Assembly (NCBI GenBank): GCA_035041965.1 | Contig: JAPYMA010001761.1 | Span: 62,001 to 126,000, forward strand | Reading direction: 5' to 3' | DNA: 64,000 bases | DNA from: Anisakis pegreffii | Lineage: Eukaryota; Nematoda; Chromadorea; Rhabditida; Anisakidae | Part shown: positions 47,801 to 61,219 of the stretch, one piece after another | Position numbering within the stretch: the stretch's first letter is position 1 | How the letters are laid out: every line of letters starts with the position of its first letter | The notes under the pieces: generated by a model | What the model was told of the DNA's origin: nothing | Databases searched by the model: none | Seen by the model: the letters and a program-made list of their open reading frames with translations, nothing else | Program-made: the position numbers and the translations under genes

Positions 47801-50800
47801 GCACAGCAGTATGTGGTGGAATTTTTATTTCGCAAATGCATCCGGTAAAAAAAACAATCAAATATTGAATGCTACGAATGAAATAGCTAACAAATTAGTA
47901 GACTGAGTGCTGGCTGCTACTAGATGGATATTTCCGAGCTGTCTTCGAGGTGACATACTGCATCTGAAATATCACAAGTACATGCTTTCAACAATTTTAA
48001 TTCTGCGTTTTAGTGCAGTTTCCGACGTTCACTTACATATAAATGTTAGTTAGCTTCGTGAAATCCTGCACTCACTCCTTCGTCGCACAAATGCGGCGGC
48101 GATTAGCGTTAAGTTTCTCGTCATTTGCCCGTAATGATGATGAGAATTGCTCTTATCCGAAAGTCAAACTAAGTGTTGCTGGCTGTGAAAGTCACATCGG
48201 TTTGTGTTCAGTTTCAGCCATGGTTGAGAAAAATTTCTCGAATTCGCATCTAGACGAGTTTAATCGATCGTGTCCATTCAACGAAGATATTTCTCAGTCC
48301 ATCATTTCAACTCAGCCATTTTCCAAGCACCTAGTCAATAGGCTGTGCAGCTTTGGATTCAGTCCGTGCTCGAGATGAACTTGATTAATGGAATGCGGAT
48401 GAGTCTTCTTAATGGAATGAGAAGCATGAACGAAAGTGTGAAAATTTTCATGGCATTTATATTATGATTTATCGGGATGCATTACCGTTTGCAATAGCAG
48501 TGTCAATGATGGATGCATGTTGAGTGTGTCACTTCGGATTCGAGTTAATCGAGAAGATATACGGCACTATATTGTCAGAATTCAATTCGTAAGTGGTTTC
48601 GCTCACGTCTTAAAAATTTCTCCATTAAGTTAATGAAAGCATCACCTCATTAACAAAGTTACCAGTTCTTCTATTTTCTCGAAACTTATGCGGTTAAACT
48701 GGCCGGAAAAGAGTAAGGTTGATGGACGTTTTCAATAACAAACTTTTCATTGAATAGTCGAGGACCTAATTATGTGCGTATATTCAGTCGAGATTACGCA
48801 TCTCTGTGAATGATTCTATTGGCGAGGGTGAAGTGATAACTTCTCTAATTGCTGTGAATGTCCTCAGCTGCTAACACTCATTTCTGGAATGAATATTCAA
48901 TATCCATTTGCGATAAATAGTATAGTATCTTCATGTGCATTAAAGAAAAGTGCACTTTAGAGAGTGGTAGTTATAGTTACGAATTAAACGTTATTCCAGA
49001 CAACTGAACGAGACAGCGATCCTTAAGAAGGCCCCAAAAGCACTTCTATTTGTAAGCTTTGTTAGTTTAATTAAAAAATGTTCTGTACGTACGTAGAGTG
49101 CAGACAAGTGTGTGTGTGGGTGTTTTGCAGTTAGCAATGCCGAAAAAATTTTGCAGATCTGAAAAATATACAAGAATATATGTGTTATATCGTATAAATT
49201 TTGGGCGTTTGAACAGTTTCATGTGAGCAATCGTCTCAATCATATGCTGCTGCAAGTAGCAGAATTTAAAATTGCTGCTGCACAAGTCTCTCTATATATT
49301 TCATTTTCTCTGATTTGAAAATCAATCGGCAAGATATATTTATGAGTTGTTGCTGGAATTTGCATATAAGCTCATTAAAATTCATAAGCAATTTCGCATA
49401 AGAATGTGAATTTTCAATTGTCATAGACCTTGTTGAATGCAACCAAAATGCAAATCGCCTACATGCCATACAGCAGCAATTGCATGAAAAGAAATTCTCA
49501 TGTCCTTATGTGGCTGGCAGTCGCCGCTTTTCCATCGCTCGCACGCCGTCTCATTTGTATAGTATCTATTCAGTTTAGAGCGAATGAAACAACCAGCAAT
49601 TGCTTCGCTGTGTTATAAGCTCAGAATCCGTGTTCATCCTCTTCAGTAGGCAGTCGTATAAATCACCTTAAAGAAAGTCTGCACTTCACAGACTTATAAA
49701 TCATCTGAAAGACTCGTTGTTTTGGAACGCGAGAGGACTCTCATTCTTCTTAGGCAATTCCGTTCCATAATACTAGGTACTTCTTAATAGTACATGTAAC
49801 CAAATTACTAACCAAGCCAATCGATTCCATGATTCCATGAGAAGAGCTTTTCTTCAATCACTGAATCATACTAATATGTGAAATCACTTACATCGTATGA
49901 GTCACAGTTACAGATTATTCGTCATGAATTTGTCATAAATCACGTAAATAAACGCTTCATGAGTCATTTTGCCTAGCAAACACACAATCGCCGGTCATTA
50001 AAACCAACATACAAAAACTATCTCCATTTTTTTTTCTCTCATCAAAACTGATCGATCGTTATTGGTCTAAATGGAACCCTCGTCATCTCACTTCAATTTC
50101 TATTTTTCAGGACTTTCAATTCATTCACCATTCAAATTCATCATGAAATGGCATTAAAATCCCATGTGTGATGAATATTTATTGGTGAAAATTTTATTCT
50201 TATTTTGCATCCCATTCAAATATTGATGGTTTGTTTTTTTTGAATGGATTTCAACGAACACATCCGATGACGAGTGTTTGTGAAATTACTAACATTTTCG
50301 GTTCGTCACGTCGGATCAATTATTCGATGAATCAGTGAGCTCGCTCAATTGCGTGTTTACGATGTGGTACCAGTCATCAACGCACGGAATAATAACCACT
50401 AGTGGCGTTTTCTCATCGTTTCTTTCGTTTTGACTCCTTTGTTTGTTTCATTTGTCGTTCTCCAGTTGAGTGACATTTTCTTTCTTACGAACATTCATTC
50501 CACTTAATGCGTTCGTTCACCTGTCGTGGTGCTGTGATCATTTTCACATATCCCTGGCAAGTTTTCATGATTCGCATCTTTATTCTCTCCATACCAGTTC
50601 AACCATATGAACAATTTGAAGAATGTCAGCTTCAGCTAAATTTACTGTGCGTTTTCCACGGGATGGCACCAGAGTTCGAACGCTCAAAACTCAAAACTTT
50701 CAGCTCGATTGAGCTAATTCTGAGATTCGGCTAGCACTTGGTCATAAACAAGTGTTTGAACTCAGCACTGGGCTCACGTTCATGCTCAAGTTCCGAGCGC

Positions 50801-53800
50801 TTCCATCCAATATTATCCAAGACTTTTGCAGTCTAATCCTCAACAGTTTTCACGGCCTCTTTTACATCAGTCACCAAGTGCAAGATTGACTGACAATGAG
50901 GTATGCATCGTTCGTTGGATGTGACATTGATCTCTCGTAGATCGTGAACGCATTCTTTGTCAGTCAATTGATCTTGTCGAGATTCTGCACCTGATTCTAA
51001 TCATTAAGCTCATTGGCTTACTGATTTCTAATATCTCCAGGACTGAGTCTAAATTCTCATCAATAGTTGAGGAATCTATTCATAGCACTTCAAAGACCCT
51101 TCACCAACGGTTCATGTGAATACTTTCAAAAAAGGAATACGCACTCAAAAGTGCATTCCATTACGATTGCATCATGTTCATAGATTTTTTTTTGTGTTCG
51201 TTCATAAGAGCAGCAAATTAACTGCTCAAATTGAATTCATTATAAACTGCTTCTCAAAATTTCATTATGATGTTCCTAAAAGCAGAGCATGATTGCATTG
51301 CATATTTTCCATGCAGTCTATCAGCTTGTTTTTGATTTTCAGCTGACTGTTTCCATGACTACCGATTTTATAACTAGTGAAGGCATATAAAAGCAGCATG
51401 AATTCTCGACGATAACATATCGCTGGAGTTTGCTGTTGGTATCGGCTTGTTGAAACTTTGAATTCTTGTCTCTTATGGGATTCAACGAGCAATATCATTC
51501 CAATCCCTTGATCGGGCATGCACTTCTTAAAGTCCTTTCAGTCAACGTGTCTCGTTGATCATGTGTCAATGTTTAAGGCTGTCTTCAATGATAATTTTCA
51601 ATTTGAGGTATCGTAAAGCCACAATATCAGCCATATTTTCGTGTCGTAGTCATTTTAATTGTGTGCATCCTTGATTCCCATCCGTATCTTCGAGTCGTGT
51701 AGTGTTAGTGGTTTTGATGCGTTTAGTTCAGCCAGATGCTCTGCTTCATATAATTTTTCAAATGCTTCATATAATCTTCTTCATTGAGTTCGCTCGCGCT
51801 CCGCATAATATTTGTTTCAGAAAAAGCTTCAATCCTTTCAACAACAGTGCAACCAACTAATTGTTTGTATGTGTTTCAACAGGCAAAATTTCATTTTAAT
51901 GCAAATGTTCATAAATGAAATCTCATTCCCATATGTGTTTGAGCGGAAACGAATTTACCAGCGACTGAAGAGGATAGATGTCACTGAATCAGTGAATTGC
52001 TAAAGCAGAAATGGTTTCGTGCTACCGATGAAGTGTTCCGAAAAATGAAATCCCACTCTCGTTTCGCATAAATTTTTCTCCTGTTGACATTACGCTAGCC
52101 ATATGACGACTATTGATTGATCCACAAATCGCATACGAAATTCAACGTCAACGATAAGCTCGTCACACAAATATTTACGTAAAAGCTAGCCGAATATATA
52201 ACGAATCGGCCGGCGTCTAGTTCCATGCAGCTGTGAGTGTTGGTTGTTGTGTGTTGAACATAATCTGGTGAACATCTGTGTGTACATTGTGTGCCAATGT
52301 GGTATTTTTTTTACTTCCAGCTCAGTTTTTCATATGTTTTAGAAGAAATTCACTCAGTTTGCGAAGCAAATCCACTTCATTTCGTCGGATTGATGCTTTC
52401 CGTGATGCAGAAATTCTTTCCGCTCTTCACGATGTCTACGAGCTGAACGTTACTCTTCCATGTTGTTCTGTAACACTAGGCGCTTTTTGTGACGTATCGA
52501 ACGTAGTTTAGTGCTTGATCGATCATCCATTGTCAATTTCGTGTTCTTAGACAGAAATATGTAAGGCGATTTTTTGAGTAGTTCGAATTCCCGGAAGCAA
52601 TTTTAGCCGTTATTTCAGCGCGAAGAAATTCACCTCTATCAGGTAAACATAGGCACGTTGCATTGTCATGGAGCACAGGAAGTATTTAAGTTAACTTTGA
52701 ACATTCAAGATCTCGTATACTCTCAAGCGTTCAAAATTCGTTTCCGTTCCATGTTGCAACTAAATATTTTATGTTTTCTTAAAAAGCGCCCATTCCATGA
52801 TCATATCTGACTCAGTTGGCTAGATCGTATCACTAACCCAGAAGATGGTGATATTTTAAAATTGTTGAATATGCGTACGACTAAAATTATTGGTTACTAG
52901 GCAGCTAAACGACTCATGAACTATAATGATGTCCTGAAATTTGAGTTAAATTGTAATTGTAGCAGTAGTGCTTGAGCAGATAAATTTTAATGAGTTTATT
53001 TGACATCTAGTATTCGAATGTTCGTTGTTGCTGTCTGGCTATAGGACATTGGCTAGAGACCTTTAGCGAAATAGAGTACTTTTTGCATACTGTAATCGAT
53101 TTTCATGTTTCGTCTCATCATACCTCAGTGAGATATTCTCAGACTCAAGAGACGTGTGCTAATGCAATATTATGCGATAGCATTGCAGGATTAACGTTAA
53201 CATGTATCCATTGCATTCATATTATATCATTGAATTTAGAGAACAAGCTGTAATTCATCAATGTCATTCCGTTCGGATGGGTAGTTGTCATTTCTCGCAC
53301 TCTGAAGTCGTCATGTTTGAGCGACGACCAATAGCTTAACTGAATGAAGTTCTGAACTTTTGAGGATGATTATGCGAGCTTCTTCTCCAATTTACACGAC
53401 TCGTAGTGCACTTTCAGAAAACTCATTCGTAAATGGCCTCGAAATGAGATATAGATTAGACTGCAATCAATAAATCCATCGTTCTGAGTCGAGTCTCATC
53501 CAATTAAATTCCTCCTCTCTCTTGCTTGTCTGCAAACGTAGATCTGTGGTGTCATTTAGCTTTCTGAGTTCTGTTTAATTGATGTTCGTCGTATTTTTAT
53601 ATAGTCTGAAATTTCATTTATTAATTCGTTAGCATTCGTGCTGAAGTGAACTTTCTTTGCATTTGTCATTTATTTAGTTTAAGTTCAGTTCAGTGTTCAT
53701 TAATCCCACTTTAGCAGTGTGGTTCGTTGAAGTGATATGGGAATATCGCTTCTCCAGAACATTTCTCATTATCCTTTACTGCATTCGACGCAGCTACTGG

Positions 53801-54523
53801 CCAGTGAATTGTGCATAATTTTCAGAAGAAATTTGCATTCAATACAATTATTTCTCATCGTCAGTCGACATCACATTGAATGTAGAAGAATTCAGCTGCT
53901 CTGATTGAATTCTCAATCTTTTTATCATTGTTACGATCGCTCTCACACCTTTCATCGCTAAAAGTCGTTCTCTTATTGTTTTTTCTCATTCTGTCCGTAT
54001 AAATGCTCTCAAAAACTATTGTCATAGTCTCATTCTTTTCACATGCACTCTCGCATTGCTTGTTCGACTATGGTTTGCAATGAAGAACACTGGATCAAGT
54101 GCTTTTTGAATTGTTAGTTTCTCGTTTCGATTGGCCATCATTAGGGATGGTTTTGAGCAATAAACTTGAGCCGGTCGACTAAACTTCATGGAACATCGTC
54201 GTTTTGAAAGTTTAAGGAGGATTTTCAGAAGAGAAGATAAAATGCATACATGAACAAATAATGAGAAAACCAATAGATTTCCACTGACAGCACAACAATG
54301 TCATTAACCAGATCCAAAGTGAGAGTTTGGTGAATCACCAGTTCGAAGCAATGTCTGATCTGTCCAGTGCCTCTCAGAAATATCATTATTTCTCATTAAG
54401 AACATAAATCCCTTGTATAGAGTGAATGTGATGTTAGCAATTTTCTAAATGCAGCATTGCTTATGGATGGCAATGATGTTGACACAAACAATACAGCTGA
54501 ACAAATACTGACAGAAATAACTT
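44801..54523. other. Long stretch without a firm gene
   Basis: Several open frames of about 100 codons occur: 44862-45182 minus, with FTSICLYFWLAYMI; 45403-45750 plus; 48043-48378 plus, with FNRSCPFNEDISQS; and 52278-52511 plus. Each lacks a coherent splice partner, and about this many are expected by chance. A TATA-like GAATATATAACG followed by a GC-rich GGCCGGCG lies near 52190-52215 and could be a core promoter. An imperfect inverted repeat with arms ATTGACTGACAATG lies at 50884-50968. Confidence 0.35.
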
Positions 54524-55643
54524 TCAAGAGTAAGATCTACTGGTATGATAAGGCGCCGCTCTGATCAAGCTGAGGATGGACAAACCAGTAAGACCTGCAA
54601 TTATCGTTGACCCAGTGGATGGTTGATGTTCATCTCTTGTATCAGTTGAAGTCATAATAAATGTCGGCAAAACAAATTTGTCCAAAGGAATTTTGTCCCT
54701 TGTCCAATTGCTCACTGTGTTGTCCGTAAGTTCATCGTTAGATCAGAGATCACTTTTGCTTTGTTTTATCATGTGAATATTCAGAGACGACTAAGATATA
54801 GTTGAAATTATCGCGCATGTCAACGACAGAGATCTCATCTAAGATCTCATTGCAGATGTACAATCAGTCGATTCTTGTCGAGCAGAAAACATTGAGTAGC
54901 ACAGACGAAACTGCCAGCTCTCGAATATGCATCTTATCGAGATCCATAAATCTCGCTTACTTCTAGTACTGTTCGCATTCACTTACAAAATACAACAGTA
55001 GCTCGCTTGTAAACTTTCAATTGCGTGTTATCACAAAATTTTTTGTTTCTATCAGTCTTTCTACTACAAAACCATTTTTTCCGTTCTATTTATTTATAGC
55101 ACTCGTTGTTAGATTGCATCAGCAATTTTATCATCAGCAGTTGCGTTTATTGCGCTATGATTATATGCCTGTCACGAGTGCTTTGCAGATATCAGTTATC
55201 AATTACGTCTCGAACAGTTAAGACAATCGACGAAAATGATAGTAGTTTGCAACTGAAAGAATGTTTGTGTTGTGTGCAAAGCATGTGAATAGCGTTTAAT
55301 CGCACTCATGAATTTCAAAAGCATCATTCTTCTCACATTCGCCCTTTCACATGGCTGTGGTGGGAGGATGAATGTTTTTGCTAAAGATAGAACACTTTTG
55401 ATGATAATGATTCATTAAAAATATTAACGCGCATAAAAGAACAATCGAACGATGCAATTTCAACACTCCAACGTTACTACCGACATCACATCGAAGCCAG
55501 TTACCACGCACCCGTTTCTGTGAGGATTTCAGATTCGAGTCAAGTCTAATCAAGCGTAACACTGCAGCAGATTTCTTGTTTTCTCGCATGACATTGTTGT
55601 TGGCATCGCAATCGTTTTTCAATTCAAATTCTTCGGATTTCAT
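54524..55643 (-). CDS. Two-exon candidate small membrane protein
   Basis: Exon 1 (55505-55643) opens with MKSEEFELKNDCDANNNV and a basic segment (SSQKRVR), ending G|GTAACT in phase 1. The terminal exon (54524-54714) follows GGACAACACAG with two bases and encodes a sequon-bearing segment (SNWTRDKIPLDKF). A hydrophobic stretch (STIIAGLTGLSILSLI) and a short tail to TGA follow, giving about 109 residues if directly joined. The phases match. The first open frame alone could instead continue to 55347 as a 98-residue type II membrane protein (helix SIVLLCALIFLM). A further exon-like interval lies within the 790-base intron near 54.9 kb. Function unknown. Confidence 0.33.
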
Positions 55644-58600
55644 TTGAACCAGTTCATGCGTTTACATGCCGAACGCTTGTCATCATGCGTAAAGTTTTTG
55701 CACTTCACGATCATATTTTTAATTCCTGTCGTGCCAGTCGATTCTTCAGTTTTAAGAGAATTTGCATTTTGCACTCGCATTGTACTCGATAAATCGTCAT
55801 ATCCTGAAATAAACTGCAATTTAAGCCTCTTTCACCAGACAGTCTGAACTGAACGCATTCAGGATGTAATCAGAGTTCGAATGCTCGATAGTCATAATGA
55901 AGTTGTGACCTAAACGTTCAACGTTTTGTTGGTGTCTGAAGCAATTACCGTAATTGGTGTTGGTTGTGCCTGGCATGCATTCGCTTTACTAATGCGTTGC
56001 ATCAGACGGAATCGCCTCAAAAGAGGCTATGCATTATTCACTGCATCCATCCATCTCACTAACGCTCAATTGCTTTGCAAGACGTATTGATTCCAGGTTC
56101 GAGGCAGTAAGCTTGCCATCAACACTGGTGATTTTCCACTGAAATGAGGCAGGATCGAATGTAAAATTGCGCTGGTAGCGCTCTCATCCAATAATTACTC
56201 ATTCACTGATATTTTGAAGATTAGGAATTTTTCTCTTAGCGTCTCTAATTTATGGGAATATTGCAATTTGTTTCATTTATGATTTGTTCTGCAAGATCAT
56301 ATGTTGTCTACGTCGATGGTTTGATTGGATTGGTGGGCATTGAAAATGGCTTCTGATGAGCTCGTTTATTGCATGTGATAAACTGCAGATGGCTGCTTTC
56401 TGCAGTTCCTAGATGTTATTTGCAATGCTATTCCAGTGTTTTATAGAAGCTAATTCAATAATCTGTTATGAGGCTCGTGAACTTAATGTTTCATGAGTTG
56501 GTGTTTACGTCATGCGGCTCGACTAACTACCAGACGATGCCGTCAAATGTCATGATCATTCATCTGTTTGAGATGCTTTTTTCTGTGGAAATCTTCTGTT
56601 ATTCACAAGAACTATGGCGTTTATCCTCTTTCCCATCATTCAGTGAACTCATTCAGCGATCTCATTCCAAGAAATGACTGCTTTTTATGAGATGATAGAG
56701 AGACACATGTACGTCTCTCAGTTACCTCAAGACAAAACAAAATTTCGAGGCCATTTGCGGCCGATCTATTGCAACTAACACTATTCCGAGTATTTTTTTC
56801 AAATGAACTTTCAAAATTCTAGACAAGCGTTCTGCATCGGCTGTTAACAATTCATATCGTCATTTGCCCTTGTGGAAGGAATATCACGAGTGGAATCCAC
56901 AGACATGCAGCACAATACCAATTGATAGACAATCGATATGCATGCATGAAGTCTATTTTTTCATGTCGCTCTGACAACTCGCTTCAACGATTCATCCATT
57001 CATCATTAAAAGCACACAATGCTCTATTCATGGATGACATTCTATTGTTCGATTTTGTGTTTTTCAGCCTTTTTGCTGTTGTTGTGTCCTCCGAGTACAT
57101 CGAACAAAGCAGCAGCCACAATCAAAAAATCCAAACAGGTTCACTGCAAAGCAAGCAATTATATGAGTCTATCCAAATTGTCCGATCGATAATTCACCAA
57201 AAATATCTCAGTCCAATGCATATCGTCGTTTTTGTTCCACACTTTCAACAAACTGTTCTGTTCCGTCGTTCAGTACGGTTCTATTCCGTTCGGTTTTTCG
57301 CATCCTTTTTTCGGATCTGTTCTATTCTATCATTGAAATCAACCAGATATGAGACACTTTGACTGGCTGGGGTAAAACCAGTCTATAACTAGTCCAGTGT
57401 GCAATCGGAAGTCCCAACAGCTTCATTGAGTCATCGAGTTTGAAACATAGAAAATAACTTGCAATTGAAACGAGTATATAATATTGCCGGAAAGTTGATG
57501 GAAAACGAAAAGAATTTCGAAGTGGGAAAAAATGCCGTTTCATGCTTGACTGATAATATCATAAACGATAGACTCCAACAAGTACGGTGTGAGCATTGCA
57601 GGCCAGCCCGTAATAATACGTATGCAGACATACAGTAGGCAAATGTGCTCATGTCGATCGATGTCACTGATCTTGTTGATGATCAGCGTGAAGTTTAAGT
57701 TTGCTTGATGGCACATCTCTGATTCAATCGACTCTATCCATCTTTTCATATGATTTTATGTCTGTTTCGCTTCAAAACTGTCATATACACAATCATGATC
57801 GTCATGTTTCACTTACGTGAGAATATCAAAACAATATCCGTTTCGGTTTCCATTCCAGAGAGTTGATGAAGCGAGATAAGTGCACTGGTGAACTGCTGAC
57901 TGGTACAGAAGAGCATTTATGATGATGAGATACAATGACGCACACGTTGCGGTGATGTTGTCGGGAGTAGACAGAGCAATATGACTGACTGAATGGCTAG
58001 CTTGAAATGGCTTCAGGATAGCATATGATTACGCCAGATGATTCAGTGTTTGTGATTGTGGACGAGATATTGTGCGGGCGAGACACAATCACCGTTGGCA
58101 ATATCGTGATGAACACATTATCATCAGTCGTTCTTGAAAGCGCTGAATTTGCTTGAATAGTTCAGTGCATCTGTTGCCTTTGCTATTGACCCAAATATCT
58201 TTCATGCAGTCAGTGTACAATGCGAGACATCTGCAGCAGCAGCAGATGATTTGATGTATCTGATTTCGATTTTTTCAGCTTCGTCGCATTCATCCGTTTT
58301 TCCAAGCCGATGCATTCCAGTCCATTTTGCTCTGTTGCGTTTGAATCCGTTCGTTACATTGTTCTATTGTTTCAGTTTTTGCTTGATAATACTCTCGACT
58401 CTTTGGCCAGTGGTTGTCCGGGCCCTTCGAGACCTCCGGTGGTTTGTGTTCAGTGCTTCAGTTGTTCCATTATAATTTCAATTGTTGGATAATAAGGTTT
58501 ACTGGCCTTATTGAGATCGTATGATCGTAAAATTTTGCCTATCAGAATCAAATTAGATCGAAAAAACTTTGATATAGACATTTTGATATGCTGAAAAAAT

Positions 58601-59257
58601 GCTGAAACTGATTGTGGGAGCGAAAATGAAATGACAATTGCATTTTTCATGTGTCGAGTCACTTTTTCTTTGTTTACTGATTAAACTTTTTTATCGCATT
58701 GACCTTTTTATCGCGTTCACATTCCAACATCGCATTTTTGCGCATCACTTCTATTCAGGACGATTTCACGCTCTCCGCATTTTTTCTGTCCCTTCTGAAC
58801 AAATTCGAACGTTTGAGAGGAGAAGATCGTATCCGAACAATCGCAATTCGCTATGTAATTGGACTGAAATTGTTTCAGTCTCTTGGATTGCTAGAATCCC
58901 ATTGTGTTACACACAATTCATGCTTTGATCGAATTCACTTGATAACTTAATTGCTTTTTGAAGCCGTTATATTCAATTATCCATTGTTTTTGGTTAGTAT
59001 TCAATCTGCGCTATAAACGAGGTTTTTTTTTTGTGATTCGTTTAATTCGCATGTGTTCGAAAAGGACATTTCATAGGCTTGAGATTCAAACGTATTTGAT
59101 GGTATTTGATTGATTCAGTTGAGTATTTGCTCGTCACCGTTCACATTGTTCACATCACAACGTTTCGATGCTTGTCGCACGCAGTGAAAAATTCGAAATA
59201 ATCATGAACGATGTTCAATTGCAGTAACTTAATTTCATTTCTTTGGAAACTTTCAGA
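55644..59257. other. No firm gene
   Basis: The longest frame is 146 codons at 56922-57362 (plus), without splice support or recognisable domain. A GC-rich interval at 58.3-58.45 kb is open on the minus strand (segment SKGPDNHWPKSREYY) and also on the plus strand, so neither can be preferred. Confidence 0.3.
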
Positions 59258-59671
59258 ATGAGTATCTCGAAATCGCGGACACTACCCTATTCGCTTTGCC
59301 GTGAATCGTGCGAGTGCTATCTACCGCACTGTAGATGTAGCGCAAATGTACTCGCTGATAATCTGAAGGTATCACCGCTCTATCGTCAAAAAGAGTAAGT
59401 TGCTTTGATTTGGTCAATGCAACATTGTCATTGTCAAACTTGCTTAATTCAACCCTTCTCATCCCTATAATTGATGCTGCGGTTGTTAAGGTTGTTTGAG
59501 TCTTTGATGCGTATTCGTGTGATTGATTCGTACGTGACTATACACTCGTTAAGTAGGCTTCTCGGCAGTCGTGCTGCCTTTCAAGAGTGTACATCAGTAG
59601 GTGCTTCTAGAGAGCCTAACGGTGATGTGAAAGCAACAAATACTATTGTCGAATTCGAATCAGATAGCTGA
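59258..59671 (+). CDS. Small two-exon Cys-containing protein candidate
   Basis: A pyrimidine-rich acceptor (GGAAACTTTCAG) ends one base before the ATG at 59258, the context expected for spliced-leader addition. Exon 1 (59258-59394) encodes MSISKSRTLPYSLCRESCEC then a second Cys cluster (PHCRCSANV), ending GA|GTAAGT in phase 2. Exon 2 (59491-59671) starts with the required single base and reaches TGA, giving 105 residues ending in an acidic tail (TIVEFESDS). The 96-base intron has a strong donor and weak acceptor. No signal peptide and no family recognised. It may be only the 5' part of a longer gene if the donor GTATCA at 59359 is used instead. Confidence 0.42.
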
Positions 59672-60492
59672 AGAAAAGCCATAAAATGCTCAATGTTAGC
59701 TGAATCAATTTAATCCACTTCGGCGATTACCATTCATTTTCGAGGAACAACAACTCGAACGATAGTGAAATGTTGTTTCTTCTCTTTAGAATAATAGATC
59801 AAAACAAGCTGAATAGCTAATAGATCAAAACAGGCTGAAGCTTTATACGGCTTATTCTATTTGGCAGCACCAAACTGGAGTGTGTCACCGTTCCGTTCCG
59901 CCTTCTCTTCTTCGATTGCTAGGCCAAATTTTCTTTTAATGTTTTCGGCTTTAGCTTTTTGATTGATGGGTATCGTTTCTGGGTTCTCGATTCAGAATCT
60001 AACATTGGATTGGCATCTATTAATTTCTTTTTCTGAGCATTCCGAGTCAACGGTGAAAATGTCCAATATACGTGTTTAGCAGTCTACAATTTCCGTCGCA
60101 AAAGCTGTCACGAAATTTACTGACTATGAATTCAGTGAGCATTTCCATCATTAGATCTAATAGTGTCTCATTTGACTTTCTTTTCTCGTTCATATGATTA
60201 TGCGGTATTCGTTAGATTTTTCATATGATTATGCGAAATTCTTTATTATCCATTTACTTTGCTCTCGATTACAGTAGGACTTCTTTCTCAAAACTCATTG
60301 TCAGTATTTTATTGAAAGAAAGTATTTTAAGAAAACTTCACAACAATTTTGATGAGCATGAAATTCCACACTTAAGCAAAAACGTCTACGAGAATTGTTA
60401 CACCTATCGAGTGCTATTTGCACAACAATTCGAACTCAACCAATAGACTTTTTCAACCAAAATAAATCGCTGTTCTCCTCATTTTTTACCGC
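59672..60492. other. No firm gene; short direct repeat
   Basis: AT-rich. TTCATATGATTATGCG occurs at 60189-60204 and again at 60220-60235. The plus-strand frames 60225-60446 and 60395-60577 are unsupported. Confidence 0.35.
60189..60235. repeat. 16-bp direct repeat, two copies 31 bp apart
   Basis: TTCATATGATTATGCG is present twice in the same orientation, with short partially similar flanks. Confidence 0.85.
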
Positions 60493-61200
60493 TCAACCGT
60501 TCGTTCCATTGAATGCTCGTGAATCTGAATCAACAAACACTCTTTTTGAATGTTCAGTAAATAATTTCACCAAATAATCGTTTTTACAGTTCGGAAAGGT
60601 GGAACGCGGCAGTGTATTGCTATCAGGAGATGATGAGCAATCGTGATCAGTGCTGCACATCGCCACCCAATTCACCAGTCGATTTAGGTCCATTCCGTGC
60701 ACTATCACTGTCCGGTTCGTCACTGTCAAAAACAGCTCATTAATTCCACACTGAAACAATTTCCAACCCACAAAACCCATGCAACTTTCAATTTTTTGCC
60801 ATAATTAATCCATGCTAAATCAGTCGGATGTATGTTCCATCGGTGAACATCTGTAACATCAAATGGAAGCCAAAAGCGTCCAGGAAACTGATCATCGCAT
60901 CGTAGTTGTTCTCAATGAGACAGATCCTGCTGTATTCCAAAGATATAAAAAACATGAACAGCATTCCATTTTTGGCCTATGCACATCTTTCTGTTAGTGA
61001 GCGCAGACCAGGCATTATTCGATAGATGGAGTCAATAAATTCAAGCAAATGCCTTGAATCAACTTTTGAATTTTCAGGACACTCTTCCGCTTGCGCATCA
61101 CCACCCCGTATCATGGATTCCAAATGTACGGCGAATCGTTCGCTGGGTAGTACCACTCTCATAAGGTTTGGCGTCTCTTCAATCACTTCATTGCTGTCTG
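60493..61200 (-). CDS. Unrecognised minus-strand gene, three exon-like segments with unresolved joins
   Basis: Segment 1 (about 60977-61200, after a GAGTACAG acceptor) encodes NLMRVVLPSERFAVHLESMI, an acidic linker, and RHLLEFIDSIYRIMPGLRSL. Segment 2 (about 60817-60990) encodes SLEYSRICLIENNYDAMISF then FHLMLQMFTDGTYIRLI and meets a TAG. Segment 3 (60493-60750, after GGAAATTGTTTCAG) encodes INELFLTVTNRTVIVHGMDL then RLVNWVAMCSTDHDC and ends in TGA. Codon use and residue patterns are convincingly protein-like in all three. However, no donor/acceptor pair joins 1 to 2 in phase, and segment 2 hits a stop with no donor after it. Either small exons are mis-delimited, an assembly indel exists, or the gene is decaying. 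Family unknown. Confidence 0.4.
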
Positions 61201-61219
61201 TACTCTTATTGGTGCACAC

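Noticed and set aside
48043..48378. 111-codon plus-strand frame with reasonable codon use
   Set aside because: No acceptor near the ATG, no donor, no recognisable domain. Kept only as a mention in the intergenic entry.
50884..50968. Imperfect inverted repeat ATTGACTGACAATG as a transposon terminus
   Set aside because: Arms are only about 13 bases with a short spacer, and there is no coding content or target duplication; a chance hairpin is as likely.
56922..57362. 146-codon plus-strand frame, the longest in the window
   Set aside because: No splice signals, domain or homologous copy. Overlapping frames are open on the other strand and the length is within chance for AT-rich DNA of this size.
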